Of a DNA stretch of 39,660 nt, positions 6,662 through 13,301 are shown piece by piece (positions within the stretch are counted from its first letter, which is position 1; each line of letters begins with the position of its first letter). Source of the stretch: Thioclava sediminum (GTDB taxonomy: Bacteria > Pseudomonadota > Alphaproteobacteria > Rhodobacterales > Rhodobacteraceae); contig NZ_MPZV01000006.1 in assembly GCF_002020355.1 (NCBI RefSeq), positions 1 through 39,660 on the forward strand, in the 5' to 3' direction. The notes below the pieces were generated by a model. The model ran no database searches. It was not told where the DNA came from and saw only the letters and a program-made list of their open reading frames with translations. Position numbers and translations under genes: made by a program.

Positions 6662-7324
6662 ATGGCGACAGATGACCTGATGTTCATTGATTTCGAAGCG
6701 TCCTCGCTTTCACCGAACTCGTGGCCGATCGAAGTTGGATTGTCATGGATCATAGACGGCGAGGTCGAGACCTGGAGTTCACTCATCAAACCGCACCCAC
6801 GCTGGCCGGCAGATGACTGGAGTGCGCGGAGTGAGGGGGTGCATCGTATCAGTCGCGACGAGCTAGACGACGCACCGACCTGCTGGGCTGTTGCCAACGA
6901 GTTGCTCCCCAGGATCCGCGGAAAAGTGCTGGTATCGGACTACACACACGGTGACCAGCGATGGCTCGACAGATTGCTGACGACCGCTGGCATAGATGGC
7001 CCCATGCCCCGCCTGGATGCGCTTGTTGTTGTAGCCTTCGCTCGCTTCGAGGGGCTCAAGCTCGATCTGCTGTATGAAAGGCTCGAGCGTCTTCCTATTC
7101 CGCACCGTGCCGGGCCAGACAGCGCAAGGCTAGCGAAAGCCGTTTTGAGCGCACAGAGGCTGGGAGACCTGGAGCGCTTTCGCGGTATGTTGCCGCCTGA
7201 TGAACACCTGAGCCGCGACGACGCACATGAGCGCTGGCAGCATGACGACATGACTGCCGAGGAAGTTGCCGAGGGGCTTCGACAGCGCCTGAGGTCTGCA
7301 TCTGGCTTGTCTCGTGATGAGTGA
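6662..7324 (+). CDS. DnaQ-like 3'-5' exonuclease (DEDDh type)
   Basis: A 220-aa protein. Exo I motif FIDFEASSL lies at about residues 8-16 (D10, E12). An Exo II-like aspartate lies in VLVSDYTHGDQRWL, and an Exo III-like HRAGPDSARLA supplies the His and final Asp. These four acidic positions plus His define the DEDDh nucleases, including the DNA polymerase III epsilon subunit and many stand-alone RNA or DNA trimming enzymes. No polymerase is encoded here, so it probably acts alone. AGGAGGTG lies just before the start. A 58-codon gene overlaps its end by 8 bases. The C-terminal 50 residues are acidic and helical. Confidence 0.8.
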   Translation: MATDDLMFIDFEASSLSPNSWPIEVGLSWIIDGEVETWSSLIKPHPRWPADDWSARSEGVHRISRDELDDAPTCWAVANELLPRIRGKVLVSDYTHGDQRWLDRLLTTAGIDGPMPRLDALVVVAFARFEGLKLDLLYERLERLPIPHRAGPDSARLAKAVLSAQRLGDLERFRGMLPPDEHLSRDDAHERWQHDDMTAEEVAEGLRQRLRSASGLSRDE

Positions 7325-7493
7325 TGGCCGCAAATACATAGATGACGAGCTGCTCAGGGAACTCCTCGAGCAGAGACAGTCAGGTCAGTTCATCTCGCTC
7401 GAAGAGGGAGAGCAGCGAACTCAAGACATGATTGCTCGAAAACATGCTAGTGCGAAGATTAGTTCGGCTAAGAGCCGTATAGTGGAACAATAA
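7317..7493 (+). CDS. 58-aa small protein overlapping the DnaQ-like gene
   Basis: Starts MSDGRKYIDDELLRELL, with an 8-base overlap into the exonuclease gene and a TAA at 7491. The product is strongly charged and helical, with an acidic first half and a Lys/Arg/Ser-rich second half. The overlap suggests translational coupling to the nuclease. Short proteins of this kind can be antitoxins or nuclease modulators; I see no diagnostic motif. The open frame and acid/base patterning make a coding role more likely than not. Confidence 0.55.
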   Translation: MSDGRKYIDDELLRELLEQRQSGQFISLEEGEQRTQDMIARKHASAKISSAKSRIVEQ

Positions 7494-7511
7494 TCCGGTT
7501 AAGGTCAGAAA

Positions 7512-7865
7512 ATGGCGTCTTTTCAAGTTCAAGCCGTGCTCAAGCAACTTGGCGCGGACATTCAGACGGCTCGCAAGCGCCGGATGCTTTCGGTGCAGGA
7601 TTTCTGCGAGCGGATCGGGGTCTCTGACAAGACCTTGCACAAGCTCGAGCGTGGAGATGGCGGCGTTCGGATCGAAACATTCGCGATGGCGTTGCTTGCC
7701 CTTGGCGAGCTGGATCGGCTCAAGGAAATGCTAGATCCTGCTCATGATGATCTTGGGCATAGTCTCGACCGAGCACGGTTACCGAAAAGAATTTCGCGGA
7801 AATCTGGACCCAGGCCCCCTGCCCTACGGTCTGATGAAATAAATGATGATGGAGTTGGATTTTGA
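7512..7865 (+). CDS. XRE-family (HipB-like) transcriptional regulator 1
   Basis: A 117-aa protein with a helix-turn-helix at about residues 13-60 (LGADIQTARKRRMLSVQDFC, then RIGVSDKTLHKLERGDGGV). Next come a helical dimer segment (LALGELDRLKEMLDP) and a basic tail beginning LPKRISRK. The architecture matches HipB-type XRE proteins, which repress promoters or act as antitoxins. The protein at 8670-9080 is a clear paralogue with the same tail (LPRRIARR). Between the two, on the other strand, lie a nucleotidyltransferase and an MqsA-like protein. No HipA kinase is present. It may be the lysogeny (plasmid-state) repressor or part of a toxin-antitoxin locus. Confidence 0.82.
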   Translation: MASFQVQAVLKQLGADIQTARKRRMLSVQDFCERIGVSDKTLHKLERGDGGVRIETFAMALLALGELDRLKEMLDPAHDDLGHSLDRARLPKRISRKSGPRPPALRSDEINDDGVGF

Positions 7866-7871
7866 TGTTAT

Positions 7872-8327
7872 TCACCCGAGGTCATCAAGGAAAGCGCGCG
7901 CATCGGACGTAAAATCCGCCGGACTCGCAACATGCTCCCACTGATCTGGCGTGAGTTCGGCACGCCGCTTAACCTCGGCCGCCAGTGGCTCTGCATCCAA
8001 CCGGACGCCTTCGCTGGCAACCGCGTGACTGATCGTGTTGAGCGTCGTTATGCTCTCAGCGAATTCGCCGGCCCGGACTGTCAGAAGGTCGACCGGCAGG
8101 CCCGAGGCGCGCTTCACCTTCCAGACGTTTTTGACGGAATCGCAATCTCGCGGTGCGCAATCTGGGATCACGGCGAGAACATCCCAATCGCTGCCTGGAT
8201 GCTCGTCTCCACGGGCACGGCTTCCGAACAGCCATACCTCGATCGCGTCGAGATCAGACTTGCATAGATCGACCAGGCCGCGGAGACGCGGTTCATCGTT
8301 CATGAGTTGCTGAACAGTCCTGCCCAT
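7872..8327 (-). CDS. MNT-type nucleotidyltransferase (possible toxin-antitoxin component)
   Basis: A 151-aa protein. Residues around 34-54 give the minimal nucleotidyltransferase signature: LFGSRARGDEHPGSDWDVLAV (GSxARG, then DxD as DWD), with a third acidic residue likely in PVDLL. Proteins of this size are usually MntA-type AMPylating antitoxins paired with HEPN toxins, or toxins in the MenT/AbiEii class. No HEPN gene lies nearby. Instead it follows an MqsA-N-like gene by six bases and faces two XRE genes. The stop lies six bases from the convergent stop of regulator 1. Transfer of an NMP group to protein or RNA is the family role; the target here is unknown. Confidence 0.8.
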   Translation of the reverse strand: MGRTVQQLMNDEPRLRGLVDLCKSDLDAIEVWLFGSRARGDEHPGSDWDVLAVIPDCAPRDCDSVKNVWKVKRASGLPVDLLTVRAGEFAESITTLNTISHAVASEGVRLDAEPLAAEVKRRAELTPDQWEHVASPADFTSDARAFLDDLG

Positions 8328-8333
8328 CGTCGC

Positions 8334-8540
8334 CTATCGAAGCCCCCTGCTCCGCATCTCTGCAATCGCGCTGTCGGATACTAACATGTCGTCTCTGTCG
8401 AATATTCCGCTCTCGCCGCTCACGTCGTCGATCGCATACCAACCTGGCATCTCCACGACCATTGATTGCGACTCGAGGGACAGGCGCACAGGGCGGACCC
8501 CGCGGACCAGCTCGACCCCAGTTTCTGGATGAACTCTCAT
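8334..8540 (-). CDS. MqsA/YgiT N-domain-like small protein
   Basis: A 68-aa protein beginning MRVHPETGVELVRGVRPVRL, then SMVVEMPGWYAIDDVSGESG and a helix (SDSAIAEMRSRGL). The pattern 'PETG...RGxRPxxL...PGWY...D.xVSDxA' resembles the N-terminal half of MqsA-family antitoxin proteins, but without the zinc cysteines and without the C-terminal helix-turn-helix. GGGAG lies 6 bases before the start. It is the first gene of a two-gene unit with the nucleotidyltransferase, so it may be that enzyme's partner. Family resemblance is from memory and moderate. Confidence 0.6.
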   Translation of the reverse strand: MRVHPETGVELVRGVRPVRLSLESQSMVVEMPGWYAIDDVSGESGIFDRDDMLVSDSAIAEMRSRGLR

Positions 8541-8669
8541 ACCGACTCCCGCACAATGTAATGCAGTTCAACATAGCTGAAGGGGAGGCATTTTGACAAA
8601 CACTGCTCGCCCTGCGTCAATGTCCGACAGATGAGACATAAGGGTCGCTTTTGTGCGATGTGACAGACA

Positions 8670-9080
8670 ATGACAAAGGAACGCAAAGTCGTCAGAACAA
8701 AGGGCAGCGCCGTCCACCCATCGGTTGGACGGGGACTTTCCAAACTTGGAGTTGATCTCGGTTTCGCGCGGCGTGCGCGGCAGATCTCGACGACCGACAT
8801 GGCCGCCCGGATGGGCGTGAGCCGCAGCACGCTGCACCGACTGGAAACAGGAGATCCGGGTGTGTCGCTCAACACGCTCGCTATGGCACTCTCGGTGCTC
8901 GGTCTCTTCGACCGGCTCACCGATCTCGTCGATCCGGCCAGCGACGAGATCGGCCTCTTGATGAGTAGGAAGGCCCTGCCCCGCCGGATAGCGAGGAGGC
9001 ATGCAAAGCGCCCGCCCGCCGACGCGGTGGAGAACCCGGCAACACACGGCTCCAACGACGACGAGCCGGAGGGGTGGTGA
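8670..9080 (+). CDS. XRE-family (HipB-like) transcriptional regulator 2
   Basis: A 136-aa paralogue of the regulator at 7512. The helix-turn-helix is at about residues 30-75 (ARRARQISTTDMAARMGVSR, then STLHRLETGDPGVSLNTLAM). A conserved dimer helix follows (LGLFDRLTDLVDPASDEIG) and a basic LPRRIARRHAKRPP tail. The N-terminus is about 18 residues longer and basic. The gene is divergent from the MqsA-like/nucleotidyltransferase unit, with 129 bases between them in which a shared operator could lie. Three direct repeats (9089-9208) follow its stop codon. Either XRE could control the lytic-lysogenic choice. Confidence 0.82.
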   Translation: MTKERKVVRTKGSAVHPSVGRGLSKLGVDLGFARRARQISTTDMAARMGVSRSTLHRLETGDPGVSLNTLAMALSVLGLFDRLTDLVDPASDEIGLLMSRKALPRRIARRHAKRPPADAVENPATHGSNDDEPEGW

Positions 9081-9088
9081 TGGCGGCC

Positions 9089-9208
9089 CGTCCAACTTCA
9101 AGTAGTTAGCGTCAAATTCGATCGTCCAATTTCAAGTAGATAAATGCGCTTTCTGGTGACTATCTAGCTTTGTCAGCAACTTAGCACCGTCCAACTTCAA
9201 GTAGTTAG
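9089..9208. repeat. Three direct repeats, consensus CGTCCAACTTCAAGTAGTTA
   Basis: Copies start at 9089, 9123 and 9188. The first and third are identical over 21 bases; the second differs at three. Spacings are 34 and 65 bases. They fill most of the gap between XRE 2 and the class A element at 9280. They could be operator sites for the XRE regulators or a second centromere-like site. No coding frame spans them. Confidence 0.75.
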
Positions 9209-9279
9209 AGAAAAATCTCTTCGGTTTTCCTCCATCTTTCGACGATCTTGCAAAAAATCTGAAAAATCTTTGCTCTCAA

Positions 9280-9310
9280 ATTTGGGGATGCCTGTCGTCT
9301 CTCTAATTCC
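9280..9310 (+). promoter_or_regulatory. Class A promoter-like element (copy 5)
   Basis: Reads ATTTGG (9280-9285), 17 bases, then CTAATTCC (9303-9310). It lies 38 bases before the 9349 gene. The -10-like box and following TC match copy 4. Confidence 0.6.
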
Positions 9311-9348
9311 TCTCCAGGGACAATGAACAAACACCTTGGAGGGATAAA

Positions 9349-9765
9349 ATGTTCAATTTCATGAAGAAGCTCAAAGCGAAGAAGCAAGCTCCGGAGGCTC
9401 GAGTGGCGAGCCCGCGTGAAACGATGGCATTCGCGATGCAGGTCAATGACGACATTGCGGCCGGCCGGTTCGAGGAAGAGCGTAAAAGCATCATGGCTGC
9501 GGTTAATGTCGCAGCTCGCGAGCGGATGGAGCGCCGCAGACCGAAAAGCCGGTTCGACGAGCGCCTCGATGCACTCTCCGACGAGCGCATGCGTCATGAA
9601 GCGGCTGGTCGCAGAGGAATGGCTGCTGCTCGGGCCGCAATGGGCAAGGGTGACGATATGGAGATCAATGTCGAGGAGTTCGCGATGAAATCCGGAGCGC
9701 CCCTGCCCGAGCCTGCGATCAAGCCGCGTCGAGTGCGCGAACGGAACAGCGGACGGGAGAGGTAA
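9349..9765 (+). CDS. Basic, helical hypothetical protein
   Basis: A 138-aa protein beginning MFNFMKKLKAKKQAPEAR. CTTGGAGGGA sits at ideal distance before the ATG, and a class A element lies upstream. It is rich in Arg, Glu, Met and Ala throughout with no clear globular core (ERMERRRPKSRFDERL), suggesting an extended helix that binds nucleic acid or a protein partner. Two bases separate it from the next gene, so they form an operon. No family recognised. Confidence 0.7.
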   Translation: MFNFMKKLKAKKQAPEARVASPRETMAFAMQVNDDIAAGRFEEERKSIMAAVNVAARERMERRRPKSRFDERLDALSDERMRHEAAGRRGMAAARAAMGKGDDMEINVEEFAMKSGAPLPEPAIKPRRVRERNSGRER

Positions 9766-9766
9766 G

Positions 9767-10084
9767 ATGCAGCAGGATATCTATGTTTCCGCAGCCGATC
9801 TTAATGATCTCCTCAAACGCTCTCTCGATGCACTTGAGGTAGGTGCAGACAGCTTCCTATCTGAAATGAAGAGGACCCATACAGAGGAGATCTCAGCTTC
9901 ATTTGTTCCGGAAACTGGACTTGTCGATCTGATATTTGGGTTGTGCGATGCTTCTGTTCCGACCATGGCATTCATGGAGCATCCATCGAGAGACGAGCTG
10001 ATGCATGAGGCCAAGAACCTCTTCTACATCGCTGCCTTGAGCCACCTATCCGGCTTGGATGGCTTTCTTTACCCAGATGACTGA
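9767..10084 (+). CDS. Hypothetical protein
   Basis: A 105-aa acidic protein beginning MQQDIYVSAADLNDLLKR. GGGAGAGG precedes the start. The pattern is helix, then strands (EISASFVPETGLVDLIF), then a helical C-terminus ending in an aromatic tail (GFLYPDD). No membrane segment by eye. It is the last gene before the non-coding partition region, in an operon with the basic 9349 protein; the opposite charges of the two could mean they bind each other. No family recognised. Confidence 0.65.
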   Translation: MQQDIYVSAADLNDLLKRSLDALEVGADSFLSEMKRTHTEEISASFVPETGLVDLIFGLCDASVPTMAFMEHPSRDELMHEAKNLFYIAALSHLSGLDGFLYPDD

Positions 10085-10090
10085 TTGATG

Positions 10091-10163
10091 GCCGGTCGAG
10101 CGTCGTCAGAAGGAGGGAAAACAGAAAGCGCAAACAATACGATGAATGCGTGGCTCGACCGGC
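10091..10163. other. Long-range perfect inverted repeat (11 bp arms) after the 9767 gene
   Basis: Arms GCCGGTCGAGC (10091-10101) and GCTCGACCGGC (10153-10163) are perfect complements separated by 51 bases. The loop holds an AAGGAGGG sequence with no start codon at usable distance. As RNA it would form a stable stem closing a large loop. It may end the upstream operon (though no T tract follows at once), encode a small RNA, or be a protein-binding dyad beside the centromere. Confidence 0.5.
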
Positions 10164-10202
10164 TACAGACTATATATGCTCTTTTTTTGGAAACGGAAAC
10201 AG

Positions 10203-10350
10203 ATATGATATGAAATGGTTTCCGATGGTAGCATACGGGAGCATTTGGGATCATAGCCTAGCACAGTTGAAACTTTCCTTTTTGGCGTTGATACCTGAGG
10301 GGATGGGATGATATGAAATCAAATGATAGCATTGGGGAGCATATGATATG
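10203..10350. repeat. Candidate partition site (parS): paired repeats upstream of parA
   Basis: Two imperfect copies of a roughly 40-base block lie about 100 bases apart. Each has ATGATATGAAAT followed by GTAGCAT or ATAGCAT and then GGGAGCAT. The second copy runs up to the parA start. Repeats just upstream of type Ib parA genes usually serve as centromere and autoregulatory operator for the ribbon-helix-helix partner. No gene fits in 10085-10347. Confidence 0.5.
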
Positions 10351-11016
10351 CCTGTGATTTCGATGGCAAACAGCAAAGGCGGGTCTGGGAAAAGCACGTC
10401 TGCTCTTGTGCTCGCATGTGAACTCGCGAGGGGAGCAGATGTTGTTCTAATCGACGCAGATCCGAGGAGGCCTTTGTCAGCATGGTCTACGCTTGCGCCT
10501 CCTCCTGAGCGTCTCGATGTGGTTTCCTCTGCAGGGGAGCGAGCAATTCAGGACGAGATAGATGAGGCCGCGTCTCGCGTGCCGTTCGTCGTCGTCGACC
10601 TTGAGGGCACAGCCAGCCGTCTCGCGAGCTACGCGATGGCAGAGAGCGACCTCGTGCTCATTCCTACGCAAGAACAGTATCAGGACGCCCAGGCGGCCGT
10701 TGATACGCTCGCAGAGCTCAAGAGAGCAGGGCGGGCAGCTCGTCGAGAAATACCATCTGCGATCCTCCTTACTCGCACACGCGCCGCAGTTAAGCCCCGC
10801 ACAGCCAGGCACGTCGCTGAGCAGCTGCGTGGATTGCCTGGGACCCGAGTTCTCAATGTTGAGCTCGTAGAGCGCGACGCATTCTCGGCTCTGTTTGCGT
10901 CTGGTGGGTCCCTTCACAGTTTAGACCCAAGGGACGTCCGCGGCATCGAGAAAGCGATTGAGAACGCAGAGGCCTATGCCGGGGAGGTTGTCAAAATTCT
11001 GAGGGAGGTTGTGTGA
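10348..11016 (+). CDS. parA: ParA-type partition ATPase
   Basis: A 222-aa protein. The deviant Walker A KGGSGKST lies at residues 10-17 after VISMANS. Walker A' is VVLIDADPRRPL at about 32-43, and Walker B is VVVDLEG at about 82-88. The short length without an N-terminal helix-turn-helix matches type Ib ParA (ParF/VirC1-like), where the partner protein does the repression. ParA forms dynamic ATP-dependent gradients on the nucleoid that position plasmid copies. The stop overlaps the start of the RHH partner gene. Its presence supports stable low-copy maintenance as a plasmid prophage. Confidence 0.92.
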   Translation: MPVISMANSKGGSGKSTSALVLACELARGADVVLIDADPRRPLSAWSTLAPPPERLDVVSSAGERAIQDEIDEAASRVPFVVVDLEGTASRLASYAMAESDLVLIPTQEQYQDAQAAVDTLAELKRAGRAARREIPSAILLTRTRAAVKPRTARHVAEQLRGLPGTRVLNVELVERDAFSALFASGGSLHSLDPRDVRGIEKAIENAEAYAGEVVKILREVV

Positions 11017-11291
11017 TGAGTAGGCACGGATTAGACGCATCGAAGCTCGACGATTTTTCGCCGCGGAAACGAGAGCCGAGAGAGCGTAGGGCAGGGGGCT
11101 CGACTGAGAGTGAGGGCTGGGCAAGCCGTGAAACAGCGCCGGCCCAGGTTTCACAAAAGCCGCAAGAGGGGCAGTTCAATATCAGGGCGCCGGTTGCAAC
11201 GATCGAAAGGTTCAAGACTCTCTGCAAATCAGACAGGAGGACATATGCGGACATGCTGGAAATTCTGATGAACGAGTTCGAACGTAGATGA
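11016..11291 (+). CDS. ParB/ParG-like ribbon-helix-helix partition protein
   Basis: A 91-aa protein with a disordered, basic N-terminal half (residues 1-55, many Arg, Pro and Ser). The C-terminal ribbon-helix-helix unit has strand FNIRAPV, helix ATIERFKTLCKSD and helix RTYADMLEILMNEFE. This layout is that of type Ib centromere-binding partners such as ParG: the flexible N-terminus stimulates ParA and the C-terminal RHH dimer binds the centromere. ATG at 11016 shares a base with the parA stop; a GTG at 11013 is possible. The stop overlaps the next small gene by ATGA. Confidence 0.8.
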   Translation: MSRHGLDASKLDDFSPRKREPRERRAGGSTESEGWASRETAPAQVSQKPQEGQFNIRAPVATIERFKTLCKSDRRTYADMLEILMNEFERR

Positions 11292-11461
11292 GTGATGATG
11301 CACGTCGCGAACGAGCAATTTCTCATCTCGCGACAGTGACAGACACTATCAATTTCATCGAATCGAATTTCACTGGAGAGGTCGCTGTCAGGCTCGAGTA
11401 TGCTCTAGCGCTGCTCTATGTAGAGAGACTACGGCTGCAAGAGGGGCTCGGCGACAGCTGA
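11288..11461 (+). CDS. 57-aa small protein ending the par operon
   Basis: Starts MSDDARRERAISHLATVTD with an ATGA overlap to the RHH gene; stop TGA at 11459. The product looks like two amphipathic helices (TINFIESNFTGEVAVRLEY and ALLYVERLRLQEGL). The terminator stem begins inside its last codons, so it is the last gene of the partition transcript. It is too short for a confident family call. The overlap and the clean amphipathic pattern support coding. Confidence 0.6.
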   Translation: MSDDARRERAISHLATVTDTINFIESNFTGEVAVRLEYALALLYVERLRLQEGLGDS

Positions 11462-11475
11462 GCCCCTTCTTCTTA
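11442..11475 (+). terminator. Terminator of the partition operon
   Basis: GGGGCTC (11443-11449) pairs with GAGCCCC (11460-11466), followed by TTCTTCTTATT. The stem overlaps the stop codon of the 57-aa gene. It separates the par operon from the plasmid origin. Confidence 0.7.
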
Positions 11476-11545
11476 TTCAAGATTCTAAGATTCTAAGATT
11501 CAGAGCCGATTTTCCTTTTCATTGCAAAAACTTACGCGATTTAAT

Positions 11546-11667
11546 GTGAGGAAACTGGGGACTCCGGTGAGGTTTTCGGGGAATAGTGTGATGAAATCGG
11601 GGGTTATTGTGAGGTTTCCGGGGCAAAAAGTGAGGTTTCCGGGGAGAGGGTAGGGGACTTATCCACA
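11546..11667. other. Plasmid replication origin: five 21-bp iterons and a DnaA box
   Basis: Iterons of the form GTGAGGTTTTCGGGGA begin at 11546, 11567, 11588, 11609 and 11630, an exact 21-bp period, so all lie on one face of the helix. The last two are the most alike; the third is the most divergent. A perfect DnaA box TTATCCACA is at 11659-11667. An AT-rich stretch with GATTCTAA repeats lies just upstream (11480-11545) as a likely unwinding element. The Rep_3 initiator gene starts 78 bases downstream. This is a classic theta-type iteron origin. Confidence 0.92.
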
Positions 11668-11744
11668 GGATTGGCTTTCGAAAAAGTGAAGCTTACGATC
11701 CAAGGGAATTCACATTTGTTAAGAATCGGGGTAGCTTTTTACAC

Positions 11745-12635
11745 ATGAAAGAGTCGCGCCGAACCCTTGAGATAACTCCCACGCAAGACGAGGCTATCAA
11801 GCCCTCCGAACTTATACAAATTACGGGGCATCAACAGCTTAGCCTGAATGCGCGGAGGGCAATTACCCTGCTCTGGCACACTGCGCATCGCCAGGGAATC
11901 GAGGAAGGCAAGGACTACACGATCGAACTCGCTGAGCTGCGGCCTGATTCACATAAAGGCAGTGAAATGATCGAGGAGGCGATCCTCGCACTCATGCAGA
12001 CAGTCCTTATTGTGAAACTTTCGGGGGGCAAGACGCGCCGCGTTCAGTTTTTAGGCGGGAATGACATTGACGATCCTGACCGGCCGGCAGGTGTGCTGAC
12101 CTACAGCTTCGACAAGCGCCTGGTCGAGATCCTGAGGGACAGCTCAATCTGGGGCAGGATCGCACTGCCAGTTCTGATGGCGTTCTCGAGCAAGTATGCT
12201 GTCTCTCTATACGAAAACTCAAGTCAGCTCATAAACCTGTCCAAGAAATTCGCAGAAGACTACGCACTCGATGACTTTCGCACGATGTTGGGTGTAGAGG
12301 ATGGAAAGTATCCTGCATTTGGTGCACTAAACAAGCACGTCATCAAGCCAGCAGTTGATGAAATAAACGCTCTGGCGCCATTCAATGTGACTATCGTGCC
12401 TACAAAAACTGGCAAGAAGGTAACCGGCGTTCGAATGGGGTGGTGGCGAAAAAGCGAGGAAGAGCTGCGGGAGGCGTATGCTGAGGCGCAGAGGCCCAGA
12501 GTAGGGCGCCGCGCCAGGATCTCTGGCCGTGTTGAGCACGTAGCACCTATGCCGTCCGTAGAGTCTATGAGCAGAAAGGCGCGGCTTGAGATGCGTCGGA
12601 ATTCCCCGAATTCCTCACTTTTGGAAGACGAGTAG
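11745..12635 (+). CDS. Rep_3 (RepB/Pi-like) plasmid replication initiator
   Basis: A 296-aa protein with the paired winged-helix plan of Rep_3 initiators. The first unit spans about residues 20-130 (ELIQITGHQQLSLNARRAIT). The second spans about 135-240 (IALPVLMAFSSKYAVSLYEN, then FRTMLGVEDGKYPAFGALNK). The phrase SKYAVSLYE and the helix before FGALNKHVIKPAVDEIN are typical of this family, which binds iterons as a monomer to open the origin. The C-terminal 50 residues are basic and variable. The iterons lie directly upstream. Copy number is presumably set by iteron handcuffing, as in the family. Confidence 0.9.
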   Translation: MKESRRTLEITPTQDEAIKPSELIQITGHQQLSLNARRAITLLWHTAHRQGIEEGKDYTIELAELRPDSHKGSEMIEEAILALMQTVLIVKLSGGKTRRVQFLGGNDIDDPDRPAGVLTYSFDKRLVEILRDSSIWGRIALPVLMAFSSKYAVSLYENSSQLINLSKKFAEDYALDDFRTMLGVEDGKYPAFGALNKHVIKPAVDEINALAPFNVTIVPTKTGKKVTGVRMGWWRKSEEELREAYAEAQRPRVGRRARISGRVEHVAPMPSVESMSRKARLEMRRNSPNSSLLEDE

Positions 12636-12677
12636 CGATGACAGGAAGCAAGTGCCATGACAAAGCATCGAGCTGGA

Positions 12678-13097
12678 TCAGCCGCTCGATCCGGCCGATG
12701 ACTGAGCCTGGCGCCTCTTGAGTTCGAGCTCAACGACCTTAGCGAGGTCGAGTGAGAGGGAGAGTGCGAGCGTTTCCTCTGACATATACCCGTCGGTTAT
12801 GTGTGGGTTCGCGAGTGCAACGACGCCAAGATCTTTGAGGCCGTCAACGTGCTGCTGCGGGATGTAGTCAGTCTGCGGCTTTGTGTTCAGCTTGACCGAC
12901 CGGAACGCACCCGTAGGAGTCGTTGTCAGATCAACGCCGAAAATTATGTGGAATCCGTGGCGGGTCTCATCGCCACTGCCTGAGAACAAAGGAAAAGCAT
13001 CAAGAGATCTGAACTCGCCGATACTCATATGCATGAGCCGGCTGACCATTGCCCGCGAGGCCTCTTCGATCCGCTTGTGTGCTGTTTCTGTAAGCAT
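12678..13097 (-). CDS. Hypothetical protein downstream of the lysis genes
   Basis: A 139-aa protein. I chose the ATG at 13097 (MLTETAHKRIEEASRAM) because AGAGGA lies about 8 bases upstream; an in-frame start at 13142 has no such site. It has alternating strands and helices (HGFHIIFGVDLTTTPTGAFR) and a Ser/Gly-rich tail, with no membrane segment. It is convergent with rep. An AT-rich, GCGCAAA-containing upstream region (13143-13208) could hold its own promoter. No family recognised. Confidence 0.65.
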   Translation of the reverse strand: MLTETAHKRIEEASRAMVSRLMHMSIGEFRSLDAFPLFSGSGDETRHGFHIIFGVDLTTTPTGAFRSVKLNTKPQTDYIPQQHVDGLKDLGVVALANPHITDGYMSEETLALSLSLDLAKVVELELKRRQAQSSAGSSG

Positions 13098-13208
13098 GCC
13101 TGAATCCTCTGTTTTTGCTATGAATAGGATATAGGCGCGCAAATATTTCGTGCAAGTTTTGCGCGGTTTCTTTGCGCATAAATATCTTGTAATAAATATT
13201 ATGTAACC

Positions 13209-13301
13209 TTAGAGCAACACCGAAGCGCTCAGAAACTGCTGGGCAGCCATCGCGAGGATGATAGTCACGGACGCCGCGGCGTAGAGATGCAGATAGCTCA
13301 T
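13209..13301 (-). CDS. 30-aa membrane microprotein coupled to the endolysin
   Basis: Starts at 13301 with an ATGA overlap to the endolysin stop: MSYLHLYAAASVTIILAMAA, then QQFLSASVLL and TAA. The whole product is one hydrophobic segment of about 22 residues. The overlap with the lysis cassette suggests an accessory to lysis, such as a small holin or antiholin. The shortness limits confidence. A second ATG two codons upstream is also possible. Confidence 0.4.
   Translation of the reverse strand: MSYLHLYAAASVTIILAMAAQQFLSASVLL

Noticed and set aside
11480-11515. GATTCTAA tandem repeats as a CRISPR or microsatellite
   Set aside because: Only three short copies with no spacers. They lie in the AT-rich part of the plasmid origin and fit a DNA unwinding element.
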